Below are positions 10,737-25,700 of a stretch of 64,000 nucleotides of DNA, piece by piece. Position 1 is the stretch's first letter. Each line of letters starts with the position of its first letter. The notes beneath the pieces are model-generated. The model saw nothing but the letters and a program-made list of their open reading frames with translations. It did not search any database and was not told the origin of the DNA. Source of the stretch: Aricia agestis (lineage: Eukaryota; Arthropoda; Insecta; Lepidoptera; Lycaenidae); assembly GCF_905147365.1 (NCBI RefSeq), contig NC_056420.1, forward strand, positions 4,908,001 to 4,972,000, in the 5' to 3' direction. The position numbers and the translations under genes are program-made.

Positions 10737-13700
10737 GTGAGTTAACTCTTATTATTTTTAAAGTTGAAAAATTGACGTAATCGAGTGTTCTTAATTCTTA
10801 TTATCAGCTTTATGTTCTTTGGCCGTTTGTGCACTACACGGAAATTTACCAACAGCCGGCCCGACGCGGGCGTCCTGTAGCGGTAGCACGGCGACCAACG
10901 GAAATGCGAAAGTATGGACAAACTGTGGAAATAAACCTAAGGTGCCGTTCCGATCTTTTTTCGTTCCGAAAAATTCAATTAAAATGCCACTTTATGACAC
11001 ACTATAGTATATGTCATAATGTAGGATATTATTTGAATTTTTAGAACTATAGTCTGTCATAAAGTGACATTTTAAGTCAATTTTTCGGAACGAAAAAAGA
11101 TCGGAACGGCACCTTAGGTTTATTTCCACAGTTTGTCCATACTTTCGCATTTCCGCTGGTCGCCGTGCTAGCACTACTGGGCCTCTAGACAAGTGGCAAA
11201 GCGCTAACGCTAACGCTAACGCTAGCGCTACAAAATGTTTGCGATTTGACATATCACATAAGTCATCGCTTCGCCAGCGAATACTAATGTCAAATCCATA
11301 CATTTTGTAGCGCTCGCGCTAGCGTTAGCGTTAGCGTTTTGTCACTTGTCTACGGGGGCTGATTTCTAACCTTTTGATATGGAAAACATAAAAGTTATAA
11401 ACGCCGCACGGTAAAATTCCATGTAGTGCACAAACACCCTTATTCTGTTTATTAATTTTTATTAATAATATATTATGTGCATATAAGAATATCGAAATGC
11501 GTGGAAAAGACTCGTCTTATTGTGGGCGTTCCTTTACAAATTACACAGCATAAAAATATTCTTATTAAGTAATATGTATATTTTATTGCTAAAAGTTTAT
11601 AATCAATCATAATTTTGGGTACAATTCCCAAATGCATGTGGGTTAAGAAAATAAATTAAGTTTATTGACCCAGGAAATGTAGAGCCAGAGAACTCGAATT
11701 TGTACATTTGAGGTAAAATACTTAAGAATTGCGTAATTACAACGTAATTCTGTAATGTTTTATACAGGAGTCAGGAAATATTAAATTTTGAAAAAATATG
11801 ATTATAATACTTGTGACTTAAAACGTAAATACTAAATATACTAGATTTTTTTTCCAACTTACAGTGTAGAGGTTTTTATACTAATAATTCTAAGCAATAA
11901 GCAAAATGTACGGGTGGCATTATAAGGGCCAGCTAATATACTAATATCTATGGACGCTTCACACCACGTGATTCATTTCATTTGACGACCTCTGTGGCTC
12001 AGTGGTGAGCGCGTTGGTAGCTCAAGCCGGGGGTCGCGGGTTCGAATCCCGCCGACGGAACAAAAAGTTTTCAATGTTCCCGGGTCTGGATGTGTATTAA
12101 ATATGTGTATGATATAATAAAAATATTAAATATATGTATAGTATAAAAGTAATAATTACTTAAATATATTTCCGTTGTCTGGTAACTGTAACACAAGTCC
12201 TTCAGGTACTTAGCACGGGGCCAGACTGACGTGGTGTGAAGCGTCCATAGATATTATATACTAATTAGTACAGTACCTAATTTCATCAAAATTCAAAACC
12301 TATTCAGTGCTATAGTTTTGGGATGAGATAAGACAACCTACACAAACTTTCACATATTTGGGAATAGCTTTGTCCACACTGCGCCTTTTTCTGTTCGTCA
12401 AGGGCATGCGTTATAGCGCAGTCAACAGCGAACGTGAGGCATACCCGCGAAGCATGCCCTCTGATCGTATCCAAAACTTCAAAAATGACAATAACGCGTT
12501 GCGTTCCTTGACGCATTAAATTATTGAATGCGTCAATATGAAAGTTGATGACGAAAATTGAAGATAAAAGTGCACAGTGTGGAACTGTGGACATAGCTAA
12601 TAGGACTTATTCCACTTAGGTCTTTTCAGTCTTGTCCAGTCTCCTCTCATTTTAGAGAGAGATAGAGAAGAGATAACCTTCATTTAACTTTTAAAGTACG
12701 ATCGAGGAAATTGATTCCTAGGCAGTTGACGGTTATTGATCGGATCATGTCAATTCAATGTTATTTGTGATCTGTTGGCTGGGTTTGACGTAACGCGACC
12801 AAACTATGTAGGTCCCCCATCTGCCTAGGAATCAACTTCTCTGATAGTTTTTATATTACATTACGTAATATTTTATTTCAGATTGTGATGTAAAAACTGA
12901 ACACCTAAACGGCCCTGGTGCTAAAAACTACGAACTTGGTACGTTGCAAATTATATATACTATCTATCCATACTAATAATATTATAAATGCGAAAGTGTG
13001 TCTCTCTGTCCGCTTGTGAACTCTTCACGCCCAAACCGCTGAACCGATTATGCTGAAATCTGGCATGGAGATACTTGAGTACCGAGAAAGATCATAGGAT
13101 ACTTTTTATCCCGGAAAAAATGTACGGTTCGTGCGCGATAGACGAATTTTAGGCGCAACGGATTTCCGGCGTCATCTAGTGAATATAAAATCTTCTCCTC
13201 TTCTGGCAGTCACTTAAAATATTTTTATATAACTTTTACTCATATTTTATTTAATGAGTAATGTTTAATAAAAGGACTGAATCATTTTAGGAGTGAAAAG
13301 TTGTCAACCCTTATATTCGTAGAGATAACCTCTTTTAAAATATATAGAGTTTCTTTTCCCAGGACTTTTTAAACATAAAATTATATTCCGATTTAACTCT
13401 TTACATGGAAATTAATAATCGCACTCTATCATGATTTATTTACGTCATAATAACCATTAAATAAAAATCTTTTTTAATCTGAATTTGTTGCAATTATTTG
13501 CTACTAATTGGGGTCCTTATCTTCACTTTTCTTTTGTATGTAAACCTTGGTGTAAACCATTTAGTATTATCTTAATCGGAATTTTTCATGCCAATAAATT
13601 TATTACGGCCTTCAGTCTCTTGTATAATACAAGATTTTTCACGTAACTTCGTCCATACATTGCGAGAATCGGAATTATTTTGTTTTTTCGGACTTAGTTA

Positions 13701-16700
13701 TTCCTTCCCTTAGGCCTTAATTGGGCTTAACTATTGGTTATAGTGTTTGAGATGTTGCCCAAAACTTTGTACCCAAAAATTGGTAAATAGTGCGGAAACC
13801 GTGCATTTTTCTTACATTATATGTAGACTGTAGTCCTTGTACGAACTGAAAGTGACAGCTTTACGTATAAAATCATTTTTAAATAGTGATGAGCAAAAAA
13901 GGACTCAGACAGTCTTGGTTTTGGTACCTCAGTACAATATTGGTCTTAGACTTGGCCAAATCTGCCTGATCTCGGTCTTGGATTTGGTTTTTTTAGTTTT
14001 AGGATTCTTGGTCTCGACTCTTGGCATTGCTTTTTTGCAAGACCAAGACTAAGGCTGCAAGACCGATTTTGCTCATCACTAAAATTAGTTAGTTCTTAAT
14101 TAGGTCAAGCGTGATGAGTGAAGACTGAAGAAATAATAGAGTGTCAAATACACTTTTCCATTTATGATATTAATATGATTAAAATTATATTTTGTTGTTT
14201 ATTTTTTAGCTTAAATAATGTTATTTCCCAGCAGGCGTAGTCCCGCCACTGAAGACAAAGGTCGACCCTGAGAAAGGCTCCAACTCCGAGAAAGCTGACT
14301 TCGAGCGGGCGATCGAACTAACCGGTATGCCTTCATAATATTATTAACATATTTAATACAATATTATCATTACTATAGTTTATGCGGTAGTTAGAGGCGA
14401 TGTCATTGATCCAGTCATTGATCCTCTGTTCATGGGCGCCGCCAGAAATAATTTCCAAGGGGTGCAGAGTTTAGTTTTATTCTTTTCTTTTTACTTTTTA
14501 CGAACAACAGTGACTGTCTATGTACGCCAACAGAATACATTTAGCGTCGAAACATTACGAACTGTCTTTGTACGGCATGGTAATAGAGTTACGGACGGCT
14601 TTTTATTTCAATAATTCCTGTTGATCCCGAGATTCCCAAGGGGTGCAAGTGCACCACCTGGCACCACCCTGTCGGCGCTTATGCCTCTGTTTAAAAGTTG
14701 ACGGATGATTTCATGGTTTTTCCTCAAAACCGCGATTACAAGGTGTAATGAAACTAAGTGATAATAACTACTTTAGGGTGTTTATGTGTTCTCTATCTAG
14801 AGTTCTCTGTAAAAGTAGCAGCGCTGAAATTTTTTTTTTGTGATTTGTAGTTGCAAATTCATGACGCTGCGGCGCTTGTCTATACAAATGACAAAAAAAT
14901 ACTGTTTCAGCGCTGCCACTTTCACAGTGAACACATACACACCCTAAATATCATCACTTAGTTTTGTTACACCCTGGACTCTGGAGACTCGTTTCACACT
15001 CGAAGATTTTTTTCTGGTGACAACGAGATACTTACTTAGTTTGTATGCGGGAGAAACAGATAAGCAGCTCTAGGGTCAATTCGGACCGCAACGCGACATG
15101 TAGATGCATTTCTTTTGTATAGATTTGACAGATTTGCAAGACGGCTCATGCTATTGAAGTCTGTCAATTCAATACAAATTTAGAAATGATTCTACGCGTC
15201 GCAGGGGTCTGAATTGACCCTTAGACCACTAGAGCTGCTTATCTGTTTCTCCCGCATTAGACCAATGACAGAATATCTGCGGGGTTAGGGGTAGTTAAAA
15301 ATTGAAATATCGATGTTGTATCATTACACTATACCTACTATTATATAGTGTGTTCGTGTAAACATCGTTACAAATTGCCGATCTGGGCATACGTATGGGT
15401 ATGAAGACGGCTTTTTTTTTAAATTCCCAGCATTGTTCTCATAGAAAAAGTTGTTCATTTTGACGGGCTCATGTGATGGTTTCAAGGGTAACGGTATTTA
15501 CACTAACATTTTGTATAAATTCGAATTGCTTTTTGCTAAAATTCTCCACTTGAAAATACTGCGAGCTTGTACTGCCCGCTTGTCAAATGTTCCGCAGATG
15601 TGTTTTGGGAATTTATATTCCCATGTGCGCAGCGTTTAGGCTTTGGAGCGTACCTTTTAACATAATACTTCAGCATTTATTGTAAATTACAGATAATATT
15701 ATATGCTGCATACTCTATGTAGGTAAATAATCAAAATAGTAGCTTGTAAACACAACAGTAGCTCCAGGCTCCTCATTTTACAGCCACATTAAGTACTTCT
15801 CACATTGTTTTCCCGTCGAAGCCTCCGTAGAAGGCGTGGCACGTGTAATTATATTTGTAAACAAACCCGTAGTATTCAGATTACAATGAATGAAAACTGC
15901 TGTCGCATAACTGCCGCAGTATAAGTGTAAAGAGTAGACCATGGTCATACTACGCCGCTTAAATCACGCGCACGCACACATCCGCGCGGTTTGTGCTTAA
16001 ATATGAGTAGCTGGAGAACGCAGAAACGTCACACGCGCATAAAACTTGTCTCTGTGTGCAGCAATTTTGATTTCAATGACACGGCTGTGTTACTGTACTG
16101 TATGTCATTATTACTGTGTGACGTTGTAAACACGAGCTTCTGGGAAGGGTATGTTTATCACGCCACAGGACGGGAAGCCACTTGCCAGTAAATGTTTTGG
16201 TTGTGACTTGTGAGTCATTGACATTTCGGACTAATGCTTTATAGTTTACATCCTAGTAGGCAGTAGCCTATCTCATATAATAATGGTGGAACGTGACTCC
16301 AATTTTACACTTTAGGATGTGTACCTATTGAATTACTAGTTTATTATACTGTGTACTTTTGTATGGAAAATTCATGACGCGGATTGCTCATACAAATCAC
16401 AAAAAAAGCCCTTTCAGCGCTGCTACTTTTACAGTGAACTCTATATTTATGTAAAAGGTCGTTCCCGCGCCTGATCTCTCGCCAGTCCTGTCGGTCATCC
16501 GTCCCACTGGGTTATGATAGTAAAGGAATAGAGAGAGCTTTTGTGTACTGCGCACACACTTGGGCACAATAAAATTACTCCTTCGTGCGGCCTGAGGCCG
16601 TACCACGAAACCATTTTGAGACTCAAACAATCGAACGAGAATCCTACTTTAACAAACGTGAAATGACGTGTGGGTTATTATTCCATCATAAAACTCATAT

Positions 16701-19700
16701 CTCTTTGTCCATCAGGCTATGGGCGCTTCCACTACCTGCTGCTGGCGGTGTGCGGCCTGGTCAGCACGTCGGAGGAGATGGACGTCATCTCCATGTCCTT
16801 CATCCTGCCCTCCGCGCAGTGCGACCTAGACCTCACCACGCAGACCAAGGTAAGATATGGCCGAAATATCTCTAACCATGCAGGCAAATGCGCGGTTTCC
16901 AGTCACATAAGACATACACCAGCACCGAATTTATGTATAGGCAGTATAGATCATGGCCTATGGGCGGCAGCGTCCTTTGGCGTCCTAGCGGGGCGGCAGC
17001 GTTCTAGCAGCAACATTAATTTGGCCTATACCTATACTCATAAAAAAGTCCTTTGCCGGGACTAAAAATATCTCCACACCAAACAGCAAAATCGCTTTAG
17101 CGGTTTGGGGCGAAGAAATAACAGACAGATAGACAGACAGACAGATACACTTTCGCATTTATAATATTAGTATGGATGTCTAGGTGTTACCACATATTTA
17201 CTGTAGTTACTATACCTCAATATGTGAGCTGTTTAAAGATATAATATGAAGATATAGTTCATTGTCTCTACCCGCATTTTGAGCGGTTGCGAACAACGCG
17301 ATTTTATGGTACGGGTCACTCTCAGGGTTGCTATTTATAGTGCAATAAAATTGCGGTAGGTATACATAAAACTGACGGAAAACGAAATAAATATTACAAT
17401 AATAAAACACAGTGCAAAAATTTAGCATCCTATGAAATAAAAAGTATGCCGACTTCTATCAAAATTTTAATAAGGTATTATGGTCATAATATTAATGCAT
17501 TCTAATATATTTTCAATGGGAAAGTTTGTATATTAATCTTTCTAACTGTCTTTGATAAAATTTACTTTATACTTGAAAAGTTTTTTAGTCCCGGGAAAGG
17601 TCAAGTCAACTTGAAAAGTTTTTTAGTTCAGGAGGAAAAGTATTCCTGGCAAAATGAACGGTAGCCATGTAATACTATAATTTCTGTGCAAAATGGGTTA
17701 TTGGTAACATCTTATCCATATTATTAATTAATGACGAGCTTAACTTAATCTACTATCACAAACTTGACGTGAACTATGCTCGGATTTCATCATAATCAAC
17801 GCATTACTCAACTACTTAAGTGTCTCGAAGGACCACATTATAACATCATCGGTGTTCGAATTTCGAAAATAACGAATTCATAATTTAAATTCAAGGTAAC
17901 ATTGTTAAAAATACACATTTACCATGGTGCAAGTTAGTAATATTATCATTTAATAAAGTTTTGCATATAAATTGTTTCTAAACAAAATGATCTTAGAATT
18001 AAGTAGGTATTCGGTCGATACGATAATTTTTAAGCAGTTTGGTATAATTATATTTCTAATACAAAATAAGATGTTTTAACCACTTGCAAGTTGCATGGTA
18101 TAGTATATACCTACGGCTACCTAAACAAGAATTGACCCTCTAACCATAACATGTTCTCTTCTAACTTCTTAATCCAACCCTAAGGGTGGGTTGCACCCTG
18201 TGGTTGCACCAACTTACTTAACTATAACATTAACTTTAACCATAACGAAATGTCAAAATATGAAGTGTCAAATTCCTAGTAAGTCCATAATGGACGCCAT
18301 ATATTTTGACGACAACCTTAACCTTAACTATAACTACGCCTCTGGTGCAACCCACCCTTAGGTTGGGTTAAATATGGCGTCTTGATGGCGTCCATTTTTA
18401 ACTTCAACCAAAGATTTGACATTTTGTATTGTAGTTAAAGTTACAGTTATAGTTAAAGTTAGTTGGTGCAACCCAAACTTAATGTCCATTTCATAAATTT
18501 TGATCGGCAAAGCGATTGTTGAAGCGATAGAGAAATTTCTTTAAGAGCCTGGGAGTGACTCAGTATTCTAAATTTTTAACTGTCCGAGCTAAAACAATTA
18601 TTTTCGACTACTTACGATAGTCTTTCACAGCGCGTAGTTAATTTGCATTCAAAATTATATTACCAACTGTGGTAGTTAAAGAACGTAACGTTTTATTGCA
18701 TTAAGCAACAATAGGCGATTCGTTAGCTCGTTTCATAAAATAGGCCTTCCCAACAATATGTTTACTATCGTAAATCGTCATGGATCACGTGCGCCCGTTC
18801 CAAGTATGAGGTAGTTAAAAGTCGCTAGCCTTGCGTTCGTGCGATTGAACTTCAGTGTGGAGCGCCTTGGGTGCCTTCCTGTATTATAGAACTAGTATCT
18901 ATTAGGACGGGACAAAAAATATACAAATATACATACCTAGTATATCTATTATTTTGTATATTTTTTGTCTTTTCAGCAAAAAAGTTGACATTGAACGTAC
19001 GAGAAGTTGATTCATAGGCAGAGGGCGGACCTACGTCGTAAACAGTGACGGATTAATCCTTAATCAAATTAAGCAATTGCCTAGGGCATCGCGTCTGTGG
19101 TGGAACCAGAGGAAGCACAAAAAAATCCGTCCGTCCATCACTCTCACTTTCACACGAAAAAAGTTTCTAGAAAAAAAACTATGTTTTTTAGGCGGTAAAG
19201 GTTTAGACCAATTTTGGTTGACATACGGATAGGGGGGCCCACAGGCATGGATTGCTTAGGGCATCAAGTAGTCTTAATCCGTCACTGGTCGTAAATAAGT
19301 CGCGTTTTGTCAAACCCAGCCATATCACGAGACACGTCACACTAATTACATTGAGTTGACATAATCCGACCAAACGACGTAGGTCCATCAGACCATCAAC
19401 GGACAACTCCCTATGAATTAATTTCTTCAATGGTAAGTACGTAGTAATATAATCAGGTACAAGTCAAAATTAAGAAATGAAGACAGGCAGCAAAGAATTC
19501 GCTTAAAATTATTCAAGCAACTGATGAATAGATTTTAATGAGGTATGATAGTAGATTAGGTTGTGGCTTATTACCATAAAGTTATATATACCTAGCGAAA
19601 TTGGTATATTAACCGCTAAGTATATTAACTTTATGATTATTACACAAGATGACAAGACACTTTTCGAACCGAAAAAGTGTAGTGATGTCTTATATACTTA

Positions 19701-22700
19701 CTACGAATAATAACTTATATCTCAATGAGTAATGTTGTATGTATAATAATCAAGCGACGCTACGGCCAGAACTCATAAGCTAGTAGATTAGTTTTTATTA
19801 TAATTTGCACACACAAAAGCATAAAAAAGAATCTATGAATTTTTGTATGTAAAAAATACGGACGGCAAAAACTGTAGTCAGCTGAGACGGAACAAGCTAA
19901 CTGCTTGTACAAACAAAACTAACCAATATAACCATGTTTTTGTGATGTCCAAATATTGCGGTTTTCCTCAGGATTATCCTTTCATAAAAAAATGTTTGCC
20001 TTTGTGCTACAAGTACGTAGATACATTAAAGCAGTTATGAAAAATGTGACCCTAGTCTAAATAGTTAATAGTATAGTATATTAGCTACTACTAAAATTTA
20101 GAAGGAAAGCTTTCCAGGGCATATATTTACAGCGAACTAACCGTTTGGGCAGAACACGAAATTTAAAATTGAAAAGATAAAAATTGAAGAATGTACCCAA
20201 CTCAACACATGTTCATTTGGCGCGTGGCCAATGCCTAGAAATCTTGCAGCAATCATCACTCATCAGCTCCTGCTGCTGTTGTTTTTTTTTTATATTTGAG
20301 GGCAAACGAGCTAAAGGGTCAAAGTTGCAAGTGCGTTATGCGCTCTTTTCTTGAAGGTTTGCAGATCACATTGGTCCGGAAAATATACTGCCGACAATTC
20401 ATAATTTGTACATCCTTTGACATCACTTCCCAAATAGCTGTCAAGATTTAAAAATAGAAATAAAATGGAAAATTCTTTATTTGTACAACTTTAAAAACAC
20501 AATAGTGTATAGGAAAACAATGCACAAATAATCAAAAACTTCTATCAAATAATAGGTGTAATTGCTTACAGCCGTTACCGCCAGACAACCTTTCTAACTA
20601 AAACTTAAGGCGACGCCTTGATAATTTGGCGGTAGCGATATCGATTTTTCTCAGCAATGATTAAAGCTAAGAACAACAATGAACTTTACATTGTCAGTAT
20701 TCATCATGTCTTTGTCTTTGAATTACCCATAGCATGACACGATTGGTCAACTTTTATAACACAGAATAATCAATCAAAAAGACCTCTGTAAAAAAGGGAT
20801 TCCTATTTTGCCAACAGAGGAGAGTGATTTAAGTTTCCTTTGTACATAGATTGGTTCAAGCATACACTTTAATTTGCCCATATGCTTATATGGAATATAT
20901 TTATGGTTTTTAAATTACGAGACAAAAACCATTTGGTCGCTTACACCCTTTCCATTTTTTGCTGTTCCATTGCTTGTTTTCTATGAGAGGCCGGGCCGGC
21001 CTCTCACAAGCAATCTAAAACATATCCAACACGGTTTTTTACTTTAACGCGGCGTCACCTTAACTGGAATAAACTTTATTCTTCCAGGGATGGCTGAACA
21101 GTATAATCTTCATCGGTATGATGTTCGGCGCGTACGCGTGGGGCTCGATCGCGGACACGCTGGGCCGCAAGCGCGTGCTCATCGCCATCTCGGTGGTCAA
21201 CGCGCTGGCCATCGTCGCCTCCTCCTTCACGCAGAACTACGAGCTGTTCATGCTGTTCCGGTTCATCAATGGTGCTGCGTGAGTATCTTGCCGCTACGAA
21301 GAATGAAACCTATGGGTCATTCCATAAAGTATGTCATCACTCACACCTAATGAGGGGGGAAGGGGGAGGGGGTTGACGTGTGACATGGTGTGACAAGGTC
21401 CTTAGTTTTGTGACATCACATTTTAAATTTAATAAATTGAATAGTGAAATTTAATATATTGAGATGGTAACAATTTCTAGATGTAAAATTGCCATTTTGT
21501 GACGTCACACTAGGCAGGGGTCTCATCAATGTGACAAGAAGGGGGAGGGTCCAAAAATCATGAAAATAGTATGACGTACCAGCAAAGTATGATATTTCAT
21601 GTATTCATCATCGTCAGGCTTATCTTATAGTTGGTACTACTAATAATATATTATATTCTGTAATATATATAGCTCTGTGCAGACCTTGTTGTCTCACATG
21701 TAAGTCAGTAGGTAATTAATAGTTGTATCTAGCTCTATCTCTATCTTATTTAGTGAAGTAGTATTTGTATTTATAAATAGTAAAATTAAACCACCCTTAG
21801 AAATTATACATAAATTCAGAGTTCAGACTATAGTTTTTATTATTCATAGGACTATAATTATTAATGTAACGATGATATGAGTTGCACTGACGAGTGAACG
21901 TGTTAGGTATCTACAATCTACATACATTTGCCTAAATATCTATTTAAATTATATAAAAAAAAATGTTTTATTTCCGAGTAGATTTTAAGAAAATACTTTC
22001 AGAATGTTAATATTAGCTACGGTGCCTACCACCGGTTATAGAATGTAATATACCGAATATCTATTAAGTATGTTAAATTCTAACTTAAGTACATAAAAAT
22101 AATGAAAATATATTATGAGCTACTCATTTATTCATTCATTAATTAATTTTTATCAGTAGGTCACCAACCTCATACTAGAATTAACTAAAATTGGAATGGA
22201 AAAGACACATTATATTATAAGAAACTTGAACTATAGATACCTACATTAGTGCTGGGAATGGTTCTGGAAATGGTTATCCTCAGAACAGGAAAATAGGGTT
22301 CTATCGCTTACTTAATTGAAATTGAAAAATAATTGTATTAATGAAACGTACCTACTTTGTTAATTATAGTACCATCAAAGAAATTGATTCCTAGGCAGTT
22401 GACGGATCTACGTCATTTGGTCGGATTATGTGAGTTCAGTGTAATTCGTGATTTTCAAAATCACGAATTACATTGACTTTACTATGAATCAACTGCCTAC
22501 GAATCAATTTCTTCTATGGTATTATATCTACTAATATCAAATACATCATGGAATACAAGCATGTCCTACTCCTATCCAAACAGAAGCACGAACACGGACG
22601 TGGAATGTTGACCGGCCATTTCGATGATAAATTCTTTTTCTTTCTTTTTTTCTTTGAATGAATTTCTTTGGATGATTGAATCCCAAACGTTTATTTTCAC

Positions 22701-25700
22701 TTCCAGTCTGGGTGGTTCCGGTCCGGTGATCTGGTCGTACTTCGCGGAGTTTCAGCCGAAGAAGAAGCGCGGTGCCATGCTGAGTTTCATGGCCGCCTTC
22801 TGGACGCTCGGCAACCTGTTTGTCGCCGGGCTCGCCTGGGTTATCATACCTAGTGGTAAGTAGGCTACGATTTTATATCCAAGCGGGCCCCTAGACGATC
22901 AATTTTATAATTCAATATGACGCTTCTATTTTCAGTTTATGTGACGCGCGCAAAGTCGCGCGATGTTCAATATCAACCCTAGACGGTCAATAATATTATA
23001 CAATACGTGATATTGCACAATGATATTGATCGTCTAGACCCTAGAGGCCCGCTAAACATGTGCTCATTGGCAGATTTGACATATTATATTAACAATGCTT
23101 AGGTATAAACATTATGGAGAGCAATACCAAATGCAAAACTACCCCTGGTTAATGAGACTTGATGCTATTTTTCTCGACATAAATGAGACGCTAAAAACTA
23201 GGTCTACAATTATTTATAGCTTCCTGAGTTTCCTGACTACTCGGCTTCTGTAGGGTTAGTGATATGTGAAACTTAAGAATTTAGGATCTAAACAATTCTT
23301 AAGAATGTGATTCTACTCTGATAAGTGAACCTTACATGTAAGTTAAGACGAAGGTTAGTTATTACTTTGCGTCTTCCACTAACGTCATTTCTGATTCCTT
23401 TCAGGTATCGGCGTAACAACCGGCGCTTTCGTCTACAACTCGTGGCGTATCTTCCTCCTGGTGATGTCACTGCCCTCATTCCTGGTCGCCGCATTGCTGT
23501 TCCTTTTACCGGAGTCTCCCAAGTTCCTGATATCCACCGGCCGACATGACGAGGCTTTGGAGGTGTTCAAGGGCATATACATGATGAATACCGGCAGGAG
23601 CAAAGAGGAGTACCCCGTTCAGCAGATCCTGATGGATGTACCGGCTCACGTGAAGCCGGAGAAGGAGATCAAGGATGTGAAGGAGCCGAAGTCCAAGGTC
23701 CGGAGGATGCTGAGCGACATCATAGAGCATAGCAAACAGCTGTTTGTGCCGCCCATACTCAAGTTCACGTCCATCTCTATTACGATCAACTTCACTTTCC
23801 ATATTGGGTAAGTGCTTGCAGCAACTTAGCTAAAACTATACTATTTCATTGACTCTCTGTCAAAAATTTGTCATTTTCTACGGAAACCGCGATTGACACA
23901 GGCGCGGACCGAAGGGGGGGACCGAAGGTCACAAGGGACATGACCCTCCCCAAAATCGAAGGTCAAATTAAAAAATCTCAAAATCTTGCTAAATAATAAA
24001 AGGCTAGTTATCCCCTTACCACCACTGCGTCCGACCTTAGACAGCTGTCAACCCAGAACCGTCCGGCGCAGATAACAAAAATATTAGTATAGTGACTAGT
24101 GAGTGAACGCCCCCCCCCCCCCCCAAATTTCAGTGATGACAATGAAGTGTCAGATGTTCCTAGTAAATTGTCAATCGCGTTTTATTACGATGTAGGTATT
24201 AATATGTAAAATGCAGTAGTGAATCAATATGTCCAGCGTCAACAATCAGAGCACATTTCAATAAAGAATGGTTAATAAGGCTAAACCTTACATACTTGCT
24301 TTGATCGACTTCATGAAAGACATTGAGCGTCAATTTTTACCAATGGTATTGGTGCGTCGTTGTTCGTTGGTTAAATGGTAAACTTGAATCAACGAATTTG
24401 CGTGGCCCTCGTTGTTCATTTTACTATCAGAGAAGTTGATCATAGGCAGATGGCGGACCCGCGTAATTTGGTCGCGTTATTTCAATCCCAGCCGACAGAT
24501 CGCGACTGATATTAAATTGACATAAAGAATAAACCAACCGGACAAAATGACGTAGGTCCGTCAACTGCCTGCTGGTACAGTTGCGGTAGGTTCCATCGTA
24601 CCCGCAACAGGAGTCCCACATACCCCGGCCGATATCCCAAATTTGCCGGGGATACGTAAAGCATTTCCCCATGTTAAAAAAAGGTCCGTCAACTGCCTAT
24701 GAATCAATTTCTTTGATGGTACCAACGATCTTGTTATGAATAGACTTAGGGCCTGTTTCACCACTTCCTGATAGGGCTATCCACCAATTCACTTGACAGA
24801 AGTATGGAGAATCTGTCAAAAAAGTTGTGAATAGCCTATTAGGCACTTTATCAGAAAGTGGTGAAACAGGCCCTTAATCTTAAGATAATCTTCTTTTACC
24901 AGCTACTACGGTCTGATGATGTGGTTCCCGGAGATGTTCAACCGCTTCGACGAGTGGGCGCGCGCGCACGACAACGCCGAGGCAGACGTCTGTCAGGTTA
25001 GTTGTTTTCTCCAGATTTAAGATAACTACCTTATGCTAAGTACTCACATACGGTTTTGCTCGATAGTTTTACTGCGAATGGAAATGACATAAGTACTCGT
25101 ATTTGATATATTTAATTCCATCGAGCCAGTTCGAAGCGAGCCTTCGAGCTGTCAGTTTTGCGGTCCACACGGTGGTTATTACTCGATTTGGAGTAAAACT
25201 ATCGAGCAAAACCGTATGTGAGTACTTGGCATTACGTATAATGCCTTTGGTAAATTGCGTCGATTATGACAAAGCCTAAAAAAGTTTTATATCCCTTTCT
25301 TATCATTGCCATGGGCGTACAAACCGGTATTATAATATAACACGCTCCACGCAGAGACAAGTTTGACGTTCTAGGTATTTCTTCACAGTTCTGCTTTCAG
25401 CTATCAGAAAGCACGTGGCTGGTATCTGATAATTTTGAAAATTGGGGTTGTCGATGAAGACAGTCGACTGACAAATCGTCAGTAGCCTGCTCAGTAACAT
25501 AAGGCGAAAACATGTGGATAACAATGGAAAATTCAAGGGCATTCAACTTTACGGTCACGCGTCACTTAACGCTTAAAAAAACAAAAGTATGATATAACTG
25601 ATAATGCGATTGGATATTGTATATAATTACACCACTATGGCATAAGGGACTCAGCACTCAACCTTTTGACATCTTACCTCAAAAATAGGACTCAAAGGGT

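Noticed and set aside
11986..12060. tRNA gene
   Set aside because: Same reasoning: tRNA-like SINE head, with a second copy at 62696-62972.
16670..17065. 131-codon open frame taken as a separate gene
   Set aside because: Its meaningful part is exon 4 of the SV2-like gene; the rest is read-through into the intron.
24100..24125. Poly-C tract as a regulatory element
   Set aside because: Simple homopolymer run in an intron; no further structure.
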